Shown here one piece after another: positions 56,583-64,000 of a stretch of 64,000 nt of DNA. The stretch's first letter is position 1, and every line of letters begins with the position of its first letter. The notes under the pieces are model-generated. The model did not search any database, was not told the origin of the DNA, and was given only the letters and a program-made list of their open reading frames with translations. The DNA is from Ferruginibacter sp. GTDB lineage: Bacteria; Bacteroidota; Bacteroidia; Chitinophagales; Chitinophagaceae. The position numbers were made by a program, and so were the translations under genes. The DNA is taken from positions 124,001 through 188,000 of the forward strand of contig JACMLJ010000033.1 in NCBI GenBank assembly GCA_014379625.1, in the 5' to 3' direction.

Positions 56583-58052
56583 TTACTTATTTCCCGGAAA
56601 AAAAGCCAGGTTTTTAATCTCCTTTGTAATCAGCTTAAAAGGAACGCCTGCTTTTTCGGTAACCAATTTGCCATTTAGTATTACATTTTCAAAAGTCAGG
56701 TTCGCTACGGTGCTTTTTACCAAAGAAGGAACAGGTTCCCCATTCATAGTAATGTTTTTGAAAACGATATTCCTGAATTGCGCTTCTTCATTTTGCAGAC
56801 CCAATAAGGCTGCAGGCTCTTCAAACCGCACATGCTCAAAACGAAAATTGGCATGAAAAGCCTTGCCTTTATTGTTAGGGCTTACCGCACAAATAACTGA
56901 ATTGGGAGCATGCCATTCCCCTTTGCTGATATGAATAATATCGCTGTTCTTCATCACGATATTGTCAGTCCGGAGAGCTTGCCCATTAAAACCAACCCGG
57001 TAAACATTCGCCAAAGAAGACCAAAGCACACAATTTTCAATTAGAATATCCTTTACCTCGCCGTCCGTATTTTTGGCCATGGCCCACATATCCAGACTGG
57101 AATTAGGCGTGAAAAAAGCAAAACAATCGTCCATTGACCTCACCAGAGAATTTGTAATTTTTGTTCGCCCGCCACCATACCAGTCAAAACCATCGCCATT
57201 CATATTTTGCGGGTTTACTGCAATGACTTTCACGTTGTCGAAAACGGCATCGAAAGTGGTGTGCATTTGTATAGACCAGGTGCGGCTTCTCCCAACAAAC
57301 GTGATTCCCCCGACTGTGAGGCCTTGAACATTGCGTGTGGTCAATGGATGCCAGTTTTTTTGATTTTTCCAGCCGAAATCGAATAATTCAGACTGCGGGC
57401 CATAATACACCACTGTTCCGCGTCCCATAATACGGACATTTTTTGCATCCCAAATATTGATACTCCCAAAAAGAACCGCCCCGGCTTCGATATAAAGGGT
57501 CTGGTTGCTTTTCAGGTCTATATGTTGCTGGTGAATGCCGGCCTTCAGGTATATCACCTTTGGATCAGCAGGCCTGGGGCGGCTGGTTTCTGGCCGGTTA
57601 GCAAACAGAAACAACACATCATCCTTAAATTGGCTGGTTCCTGATCTTTCAACAGAATATTGTCCAGCTTGAATAGGTGTCATCTCAACCGTTTTTCCAC
57701 CGGGCTTTAGTTGAATATTTTTTGATACCGGACGAACAATCGGGTCAGTTCCCCAATATCCTGTCTCATCCACTTTAATCACATTCTTATTGGCAGTTTC
57801 TCCTGAGTAACCACTTTTTTCGTACCGGGCAGTAACAGAAACTTTGGCATTTCCTGTAAAGTCGAATCCTGCGAAATAAACGTTTAGGCCAGCATGAAAA
57901 ACAGCAACTGACTGACCATTTACTGTAACTTCATAATAAGCGCTGGCAAATTCTTCCGGAACGGAATAGGGTGTTATATTTTGAGCATAACCATGCCTAA
58001 GCACAAAAAAGATAACCAGTATTAAAGTGAATTTATTTTTTTGAAATGACAT
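56583..58052 (-). CDS. Exported GH28/GH49-like beta-helix protein
   Basis: 489 residues from the ATG at 58052; this overlaps the 3' end of the lyase gene by 20 bp, suggesting coupling. Signal LILVIFFVLRHGYAQ. An N-terminal beta-sandwich (residues ~20-130) precedes the helix, which holds KVIYLKAGIHQQHIDLKSNQ, MNGDGFDWYGGG and RSMDDCFAFF, similar to the Asp-rich catalytic region of clan GH-N. The GHG motif is absent. It probably cleaves an acidic or glucan-type polysaccharide, but the family assignment is provisional. Confidence 0.78.
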   Translation of the reverse strand: MSFQKNKFTLILVIFFVLRHGYAQNITPYSVPEEFASAYYEVTVNGQSVAVFHAGLNVYFAGFDFTGNAKVSVTARYEKSGYSGETANKNVIKVDETGYWGTDPIVRPVSKNIQLKPGGKTVEMTPIQAGQYSVERSGTSQFKDDVLFLFANRPETSRPRPADPKVIYLKAGIHQQHIDLKSNQTLYIEAGAVLFGSINIWDAKNVRIMGRGTVVYYGPQSELFDFGWKNQKNWHPLTTRNVQGLTVGGITFVGRSRTWSIQMHTTFDAVFDNVKVIAVNPQNMNGDGFDWYGGGRTKITNSLVRSMDDCFAFFTPNSSLDMWAMAKNTDGEVKDILIENCVLWSSLANVYRVGFNGQALRTDNIVMKNSDIIHISKGEWHAPNSVICAVSPNNKGKAFHANFRFEHVRFEEPAALLGLQNEEAQFRNIVFKNITMNGEPVPSLVKSTVANLTFENVILNGKLVTEKAGVPFKLITKEIKNLAFFPGNK

Positions 58053-60411
58053 AACTCCCTGCTTTAATAATAAAATATAAAACCTCTTCATTGTTCTTCA
58101 TGTCCTGAATATGCATTTTATTACTTAAAGATTTTATTTCCCAATTTCCTTGCTGCACATCGGTAATGAGCACTTTAAAAATTCCATTGCCTTTAATATT
58201 CAGCATGAATTTATCAGTAATGGTCTCGCCATTTTTACTAAACAATACTATTCTGTCGCCTACTTTGGTTCCTGTTAATTTATCTGTTTCAAATTTTACA
58301 GGAAGCGATATTTTTTGCGTATGCAGGTTTTCATCCATTACCTGCATTACGTTTAAAAAAATATCATCGGCCACGGCTTTTTTTGCAGTTACCTCAATCC
58401 TCCAGGAAGCGCTGTCCATCGAATTGCTGTCGTTATTGGGTGACTGAGGATAATTTTTTCCGAATACATGGTATTCATTTCCCGATCCGCCAATTTTAGA
58501 AATATGTAAATTATCAACGGCGGGAAGCAATGTAGTGTTTATCATTTTTCCGCTATATCCTTTTTCATTTCTCACCACGGTGGTATAAATGCCTTTAATG
58601 GAAGGTTCCTGAACACTGTGCAGCAGCCAGTATTTTTTAAAGTCTTTATTGCTGGTGGTGATGTTGTCGAAAACAATCAATGCAGCAGGCACCGTTTTAT
58701 CATTAAAATTGAGGAATACAAAAGACCTTTTAAAACTTTTTACTTTGGATGAATATGCCGCGGACAATTCACCTTTTAAATAAGAAAATTCAGGCTTAAT
58801 GGAGTCGGGGCCAAAAGCATGTGCCAGTACCTCCCCCGTTTTATAATCATTCTGAAAAAAATCGCTTAAGGTTTTTGCCTCCTGGCCATTGTTAGGAAAA
58901 ACCTGGCCGCCATCATTGGCAATATTTTTTCCATGCCATAAAAATTTTTCGCTGGGGTCAAAAACCAGCATGGTATTATGTGCAATGCTTCGCTGGTAAT
59001 AATTTTTAAAATGTTCGCCTCCATACGAACCCGTTTTGCCCTGGTAGATACCCGATTGGACTGTCATGGGCCCTTTATAATATAATTGAAAACTACCGGC
59101 ATCCAAATGCTGATGGTTTACAAAATTGTAAACGCCCACTTTCATTTCAGCGACTACAGCAGATGACTCCAACCCTTGCCCCCAACCCGTTCTGGCTATC
59201 ATGGCGCCAAAGGGCTCTTTAAAATACCTGGTAAGCGGAAGCGATGCCTGAGTTTCATTTAAAGAAATTGTTGGGTCGAAAAACAAAAAATCAAACAGGT
59301 AATCTGACCCTTTTCCCAGTTGCCCTTCTTTTATTGCCTCATTAATAAGGATGCCATCTTTGTAATAACTACCGGCAAACAAATTGGCACTGCTGCCAAC
59401 ACTCCAGTATTTTCCAAAGGGTGTAAATAGTTCAGTAAACTCATCGCCGTTTCTCAGCAACTGTCCATCCGGCCGGCGGCTATAAATAAAATAATAAGGC
59501 GCTTTAGACTGGTCATTGCCAAAGATTTGAGGAAAGCCCATTTTATCAAAGATAAAAGTGCAATACATATCCCAGTTAAACCTGTAAGGCCCGTATGCAC
59601 TTCCCTGGTGATGGTACGCTCCAGGATAAAAAAACTTCCTGGCCGGCACAAATTCAGCAATAATCCTTCCCGCTGCCAAATTGTATATAATGGGTTTTTC
59701 CTGGTAGGTTGCGATACCGAAGGATAACATATCCCTTGCCAGTTGTGCTTCAGCGCCATGCCCCGTAATGGAGCCCTGGCTCAGCTTTGGCCATTCTATT
59801 TCTAACTGGGTTGCCAGGGTTTCCATTCTGCCAATGAGCAATATTTTTTCTTCTGCGGTAGTTAAATCATAACACCAGTCATACACGATGGCGCCGGTAA
59901 CTATGGCCCGGCCAATATCTCTGCATACATCAGGTTTATCCATATCGGTTGTAAGCGTTGCATAAAAATTTAGTAACGCTTCAATTGCTTCTCTGCCTAT
60001 TGTGGCATCATTGTTTAATAGATATAGCAACGCTTTTGCTTCAATGGCATTGCGGATACTTAAATCAAAATTACCCTTTGAACCATTTAATTTTAAATGT
60101 CCGGTAGTAACAAAAGCAGCCGCATTTTCTATTTTTTTCCAGCAGCCTTGTAATAAATGGCTGTTCATTTTCTCCTTTAACAGCGGTATATCTTTTTTTG
60201 TTAAGTACAGCCGGGGATGCACGGAAGGTGGTATGGGTATTTGTAAGCCTTTACCTTCCCTTTCTGTAATGGGCGGGTAAACAATTTTAAGGATAACGTT
60301 GGTATCAGCAATGATCTCTTTTGGAATAACATGTGGACTTCCATTTTGAGCATATAGCTTTCCCGGTAAATAAAATATGATACAAAAATTAATGCAAAAG
60401 AGTATTTTCAT
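58033..60411 (-). CDS. Heparinase II/III-type polysaccharide lyase
   Basis: 792 residues with signal (MKILFCINFCIIFYLPGKLYAQ). The N-terminal half is an alpha-helical toroid (HPRLYLTKKDIPLLKEKM, ARDMLSFGIATY). The C-terminal half begins near FGAMIARTGW and contains NHQHLDAGSFQLYYKGP, the hallmark of heparinase II-like lyases, with the His/Tyr catalytic region. These enzymes cleave uronic-acid-containing polymers by beta-elimination. Its substrate here cannot be fixed: glycosaminoglycan-like, alginate-like or pectic glycans are candidates. It overlaps the beta-helix gene downstream. Confidence 0.9.
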   Translation of the reverse strand: MKILFCINFCIIFYLPGKLYAQNGSPHVIPKEIIADTNVILKIVYPPITEREGKGLQIPIPPSVHPRLYLTKKDIPLLKEKMNSHLLQGCWKKIENAAAFVTTGHLKLNGSKGNFDLSIRNAIEAKALLYLLNNDATIGREAIEALLNFYATLTTDMDKPDVCRDIGRAIVTGAIVYDWCYDLTTAEEKILLIGRMETLATQLEIEWPKLSQGSITGHGAEAQLARDMLSFGIATYQEKPIIYNLAAGRIIAEFVPARKFFYPGAYHHQGSAYGPYRFNWDMYCTFIFDKMGFPQIFGNDQSKAPYYFIYSRRPDGQLLRNGDEFTELFTPFGKYWSVGSSANLFAGSYYKDGILINEAIKEGQLGKGSDYLFDFLFFDPTISLNETQASLPLTRYFKEPFGAMIARTGWGQGLESSAVVAEMKVGVYNFVNHQHLDAGSFQLYYKGPMTVQSGIYQGKTGSYGGEHFKNYYQRSIAHNTMLVFDPSEKFLWHGKNIANDGGQVFPNNGQEAKTLSDFFQNDYKTGEVLAHAFGPDSIKPEFSYLKGELSAAYSSKVKSFKRSFVFLNFNDKTVPAALIVFDNITTSNKDFKKYWLLHSVQEPSIKGIYTTVVRNEKGYSGKMINTTLLPAVDNLHISKIGGSGNEYHVFGKNYPQSPNNDSNSMDSASWRIEVTAKKAVADDIFLNVMQVMDENLHTQKISLPVKFETDKLTGTKVGDRIVLFSKNGETITDKFMLNIKGNGIFKVLITDVQQGNWEIKSLSNKMHIQDMKNNEEVLYFIIKAGSYVISKK

Positions 60412-60450
60412 CGCTGTTATTTGTTGATACAGGAAATACTTTTTCCCCTA

Positions 60451-62211
60451 TCAATTGGTAAAATTTACAACAAGTGTTTTGCCATCATTCCCCAGGACTG
60501 CCTGCTTTATAACCTCGTTATTGCCTTTTTTTACCACAATTTCATAATCGCCATTAAAGCCACGGATTTTATACGTTCCATTTTTTGCTGTTTGGCCGGT
60601 AACATTGGTATTCCATGTATTGCTCACGAGTTCTGTATACACTTTGCCTTCCGGACGGGTATTCCAGTTATTATCCCAAAGGGCTGCGGCGGGAATCCAG
60701 TGCGAACCTTCCCAAAAGCCCCATTGCACCACTCCTATCGTAGATGGATGGCTGAACATGGCTGTGAGAAAATCTTTGATATAACGGGATTTAAAATCAT
60801 CATCATCGCTGGTAATATCAAATTCAGTGATCTGTATCGGCAGGCCAAATTTTGCAAAACGGTCTAATTTTTCAATTAAAAAACCAATACCCGGAGGGGT
60901 GCCGCCGATATGCGCCTGTTCCCCTATCGCCTCAATGGGCGCTCCATTGTCTTTCAGGTATTTGATATTATCGTAAAAATTCTGACTGCCATCGCCCTGC
61001 GTATGAAACATGGTAAAATCATTCAGGAATAATTTTACACCCGGTGTATTTTTCCTGGCAGCATGAAACCAGTCTAACATTAACTTTTTACCACCCAATG
61101 AATCCATCACATTGTGGTTGGTGAATGGTTCATTGACCACATCCCATTCGGTAAACTGGTGCTTCATCACGGTGGTTTGATCATCGATAATTTTTAAAAT
61201 AACAGCCCTTAAAGCAGCGGTATCATTTTTATACTGAACAAGGTGCGGAGAATTTTGCCAGCCCGGCCAAACCATTACATGCCCGCGGATATCCATATTA
61301 TTTGCCTTTAACCAATTCACTGCTCGTTTAGTTTGGTCATGATCGGACTTTGCCCAATTCTTTGATTTCATTTCGTTTTCAAAAACTACTTTATTGAAAT
61401 ATTTCAGCAGCGTATCCCGGTAAATTTTAAAAGCGGGATTGACCTTGTCTAACAAAATAGTTGAGTTAGTAGCCGTACCCCAGGCGTACGCAATTTTCTT
61501 CAAACGCACGGTAACTGTCGCACCGGGAGCAGGCTTACCATTTTTATCCATCACCTTTATTGTAAGATCCCCTTTCCGGTATTTTTCTATGCGGTCTTCG
61601 GCCGGCTTGCGCCATGCAGCGTCGGCAGCATCGCCATCATAATGTACCACACTGCGGGGCAGGTCGGCAAGTTTAGCTGATTGTTTATAATTTAGTAAGG
61701 AGATAGCGCCCAGTTCAAACACCTGTTGAAACCTGCCGGCTTTAATTACAAAATTCAATTCGCCTTTCTGCACGTCTCTTGCCGCTACAAATGGTATTTG
61801 GGTAAGCACCCAATTTGAACCAAATGACATACCCCTTTCAAATAATGGTGGCCATGTATATTTGCCATCAATAATTCTATTCAGGAAAATCTCTATAAAA
61901 GATTCGCCTGTTTCCTTTTTGCTTTGCAGGCTACGGGTATAGAAGGAAAGCAATAAAACATCCCCTTTTTGAACAGCAGCATCAATTTTGTAATTCAGTG
62001 AAAATCCATCATTTCCGGTATAGTTGAGGGTTGAAACCTGGTAAGCTTTTTTGAAAGGCTGGCCGGAAACATCCGCCAGGCTGATGCTTGTTCCATTGGT
62101 TGCAAAAAGCCCGGCAATACCCGGCAATAAGGAATCGCCTTTTAATTCCTGCGCATTAGCAGGAACTATCCAAACAGCAATCAATAAAAAGGATAATAAA
62201 TGTTTAAACAT
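60451..62211 (-). CDS. GH10 endo-1,4-beta-xylanase with N-terminal accessory domain
   Basis: 586 residues, exported (LSFLLIAVWIVPANAQ). Residues ~20-190 are a carbohydrate-binding-like beta domain; then a short Ig-like strand region (GDLTIKVMDKNGKPAPGATV). The GH10 barrel spans about 215-510: DIRGHVMVWPGW, the acid/base Glu in WDVVNEP, and the nucleophile Glu in ITEFDI. The C-terminal ~60 residues form a small beta domain (KNGTYKIRGFNGDYEIVV). Cleaves beta-1,4-xylan. Downstream on the strand is the heparinase-type gene. Confidence 0.94.
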   Translation of the reverse strand: MFKHLLSFLLIAVWIVPANAQELKGDSLLPGIAGLFATNGTSISLADVSGQPFKKAYQVSTLNYTGNDGFSLNYKIDAAVQKGDVLLLSFYTRSLQSKKETGESFIEIFLNRIIDGKYTWPPLFERGMSFGSNWVLTQIPFVAARDVQKGELNFVIKAGRFQQVFELGAISLLNYKQSAKLADLPRSVVHYDGDAADAAWRKPAEDRIEKYRKGDLTIKVMDKNGKPAPGATVTVRLKKIAYAWGTATNSTILLDKVNPAFKIYRDTLLKYFNKVVFENEMKSKNWAKSDHDQTKRAVNWLKANNMDIRGHVMVWPGWQNSPHLVQYKNDTAALRAVILKIIDDQTTVMKHQFTEWDVVNEPFTNHNVMDSLGGKKLMLDWFHAARKNTPGVKLFLNDFTMFHTQGDGSQNFYDNIKYLKDNGAPIEAIGEQAHIGGTPPGIGFLIEKLDRFAKFGLPIQITEFDITSDDDDFKSRYIKDFLTAMFSHPSTIGVVQWGFWEGSHWIPAAALWDNNWNTRPEGKVYTELVSNTWNTNVTGQTAKNGTYKIRGFNGDYEIVVKKGNNEVIKQAVLGNDGKTLVVNFTN

Positions 62212-62251
62212 CCTAATCGTATTTAATGTGATAATTTATTTCCAGTCAATT

Positions 62252-62689
62252 TTATTTCTTTTCATAATTGATGATAACCACCAGGTCATCTTTACCCGTT
62301 GGTGTTAAACTGTGTGAACTGCCAGGCAGGGTTAAAATGCCATCGCCTGCATGTACAGGAAATGTTTCTCCATTCATTTTCATTTCACCGGTGCCGCTTA
62401 CGATATAATAAATTTCGTCAGCCTTTTGCAGGTGATATCCAATGGAAGATCCCGGATGAAGTACCCTTTTTCGGAAAACCAGCTTGCAATCTTTCGCTTT
62501 GGAAAAGAAACTATAAGCAGTGGTAGTACCACCTCCATCATGCGGACCAGGCTGGTTTACAGCGATATCTTTTTCATGATCTAAAATATACCCCCCGGGT
62601 ACGGGTTTTTCCGAAAACGCAAATGAAGCAACAACACCCGCTGTAATAAACATCACTGACATCATTAATGTAAAGGCATTCTTTTTCAT
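62252..62689 (-). CDS. Exported cupin-domain protein
   Basis: 145 residues with signal (TLMMSVMFITAGVVASFAFS). A single cupin barrel shows HPGSSIGYHLQKADEIYYIVSG and a second-motif segment PVHAGDGILTLPGSSHSL, with the metal-binding His and Glu residues. Exported small cupins of this kind are common near sugar-utilisation genes, but no enzymatic role is established. Confidence 0.88.
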   Translation of the reverse strand: MKKNAFTLMMSVMFITAGVVASFAFSEKPVPGGYILDHEKDIAVNQPGPHDGGGTTTAYSFFSKAKDCKLVFRKRVLHPGSSIGYHLQKADEIYYIVSGTGEMKMNGETFPVHAGDGILTLPGSSHSLTPTGKDDLVVIINYEKK

Positions 62690-62718
62690 TGCTTAATTTT
62701 TATTTTCTAAATATCTTT

Positions 62719-63678
62719 TCAATTCGTATTTGCATTCATTTTTAATTTTTCGATAAAATCGTCTTTCATTTTCTGTGCATTAATTGCCGAATATATTTTA
62801 ATCATCCGTTGGGTATTTTCGGGTGGTGCAGGTACCTGTTTAATTTCAGCTAATTCTGGTCTCACAAACGCTTCTACCAATGCAAGGTCCCACAGGGTGC
62901 GGATGGTATCCTGCGGATTGGTTTCTTCCCAGCGTGCTTTGAGCATTCTTTCGACAGGTATATCATCACTCAGCATTTTATACAAAGCATCTCTTTTGAA
63001 CATGTAGGGATACGCAATATCTATTGGCATCACAACCATATTAACCGAAGGGTTATCCAGTAAATAATCAAAGGCGTTTAAATCGTTGCGGATATTAAAC
63101 TCACTTTTGTTCCAGGTGCTGTTGGTTACTGTATACTTTGCACCGAGCACATAACAAATAATGTGTTGGGTAATGGATGTATCCAACGAAATGGCCGAAG
63201 CAATATTGGTCAATGCACCCAAACTGATGACCACCAGTTTCTCCCGCGCAGCTAATTTTTTTACGGCAGCGATCATGCCTTGTGCAGCCGCGGAATTCCT
63301 CGCTTCCCTGCCACCCCAGGCCCTGCCCATTTGCCTGTCGGCACCCAGGGGATGAGGAATAGATAACCTGCCCATTACAGCAAGCAAATTTTCATTTAAC
63401 TGTTGCGAGATTTGAACGGTGTTAATGCCGCTGGTATTATATTGGTTCCACTTTTTAAAAGCTACCAGGTCGGCATTATTAAAATGGGCAGAACTAACAC
63501 CTACCACGTCCAAAGAAGGTTCATTCAGTAAACGCACCAGGGCATAAATATCATCCGTTTCATTGCCGGAATCGGCATCAATCCAAACCTTTTGCTTTTG
63601 CGCATTCAAATTTGTTCCTACGCATACAAGCAAAATGATCCATAATAATTTAAGCGTATGGGGAATGGGGCTTTGCAA
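62719..63678 (-). CDS. Exported inosine-uridine nucleoside hydrolase-like protein
   Basis: 319 residues. The frame starts at TTG (63676-63678), since no ATG lies between the upstream stop and a typical signal peptide (LLWIILLVCVGTNLNAQ). The calcium-binding N-terminal motif is DADSGNETDD, longer than the standard DTDPGxDD. VVISLGALTNIASAI is the conserved second strand. The C-terminal Asp ligand may be in TLWDLALVEAF. It would hydrolyse nucleosides to ribose and base in the periplasm. A GRP-type sugar permease follows upstream, suggesting ribose use. Confidence 0.88.
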   Translation of the reverse strand: MQSPIPHTLKLLWIILLVCVGTNLNAQKQKVWIDADSGNETDDIYALVRLLNEPSLDVVGVSSAHFNNADLVAFKKWNQYNTSGINTVQISQQLNENLLAVMGRLSIPHPLGADRQMGRAWGGREARNSAAAQGMIAAVKKLAAREKLVVISLGALTNIASAISLDTSITQHIICYVLGAKYTVTNSTWNKSEFNIRNDLNAFDYLLDNPSVNMVVMPIDIAYPYMFKRDALYKMLSDDIPVERMLKARWEETNPQDTIRTLWDLALVEAFVRPELAEIKQVPAPPENTQRMIKIYSAINAQKMKDDFIEKLKMNANTN

Positions 63679-63730
63679 GTGTTTATTTTAAAAGATAGTT
63701 ATTTCCGAAAAAAGGTGCACCTGGCAAATT

Positions 63731-64000
63731 TTAATTATTAGCCATTATGATCAGCACAATCCCTACCAGGTACAGTAATAACATCAAGTACAAATTGCGG
63801 TAAGTTTTTTTAGTAGCGTTGGCAAACTCCCTCCATATAAAAATACCCCACACTGCGGCGATGATGGTTGCTCCCTGGCCTAATCCGTACGATACAGCCG
63901 GACCTGCTTTACCTGAAGCGATAATATTAAACGACATGCCGGTATGCCAGATGATGCCGCCGAGCATACCGATCAAATGATCTTTTGCCGAACCGTTGAA
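63731..64000 (-). CDS. GRP/DMT-type sugar permease, C-terminal fragment
   Basis: Partial: the frame continues past the right edge, and no start is visible. About 89 residues with three hydrophobic segments, including LGGIIWHTGMSFNIIAS, GQGATIIAAVWGIFIWREF and a last LMLLLYLVGIVLIIMANN. This resembles the end of the glucose/ribose (GRP, RbsU-like) transporter family used by Bacteroidota; RhaT-like permeases are an alternative. It probably precedes the nucleoside hydrolase in the operon. Confidence 0.7.
   Translation of the reverse strand, partial: FNGSAKDHLIGMLGGIIWHTGMSFNIIASGKAGPAVSYGLGQGATIIAAVWGIFIWREFANATKKTYRNLYLMLLLYLVGIVLIIMANN

Overview
The window is chromosomal DNA of a Bacteroidota bacterium, most likely of the Chitinophagaceae or a close relative. 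Evidence: a SusC/SusD pair, a PKD protein with a CHU_C-type (type IX secretion) C-terminus, BT_3928/DUF1599/DUF4294 family proteins, a bacillithiol deacetylase, TAnnTTTG -7 promoter elements and no clear Shine-Dalgarno sequences. This placement is inferred from gene content, not from a marker search.

Left end (1-7.3 kb): a truncated metalloprotease that reads like an animal or plant matrix metalloproteinase (peptidoglycan-binding-like prodomain, PRCGFPD cysteine switch), a small protein made of 23-residue Gly/Met repeats, then a SusC/SusD outer-membrane uptake pair closed by a strong terminator.

Housekeeping block (7.5-34 kb): a DppB-type permease, a BT_3928 redox membrane protein, DUF1599, folP, an FKBP lipoprotein with the DHH phosphoesterase nrnA, ndk, a GAF sensor kinase, a radical SAM protein, an arginase-family enzyme with two membrane proteins, cytochrome c maturation genes (ccmE with a CxxxY heme site, ccmF/ccsA), DUF4294, bshB1, a fatty acid desaturase, DUF1003, glnS, tRNA-Cys, and a phosphorylase-dapF-corA-Nudix-GNAT run. 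Several intergenic stretches hold degenerate 7-base repeats. The G/T-rich arm lies next to a stop codon and an A/C-rich arm lies further downstream, so transcripts could fold into long hairpins.

Giant gene (34.1-42.5 kb): a protein of about 2,780 residues with roughly 28 PKD-like modules, an 18-glycine run, four tandem copies of a 504-bp unit and a C-terminal CHU_C sorting domain.

Right end (42.9-64 kb): a polysaccharide-degradation cluster, all on the minus strand: an esterase/SMP-30 fusion, a GSII-type glutamine synthetase, GH125, GH65, three parallel beta-helix proteins, GH95, a heparinase II/III-type lyase, GH10, a cupin, a nucleoside hydrolase and the end of a sugar permease. Nearly all are exported. 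The set suggests attack on a complex, uronic-acid-containing, fucosylated or galactosylated plant-type heteroglycan. No SusC/SusD pair lies beside these genes within the window.
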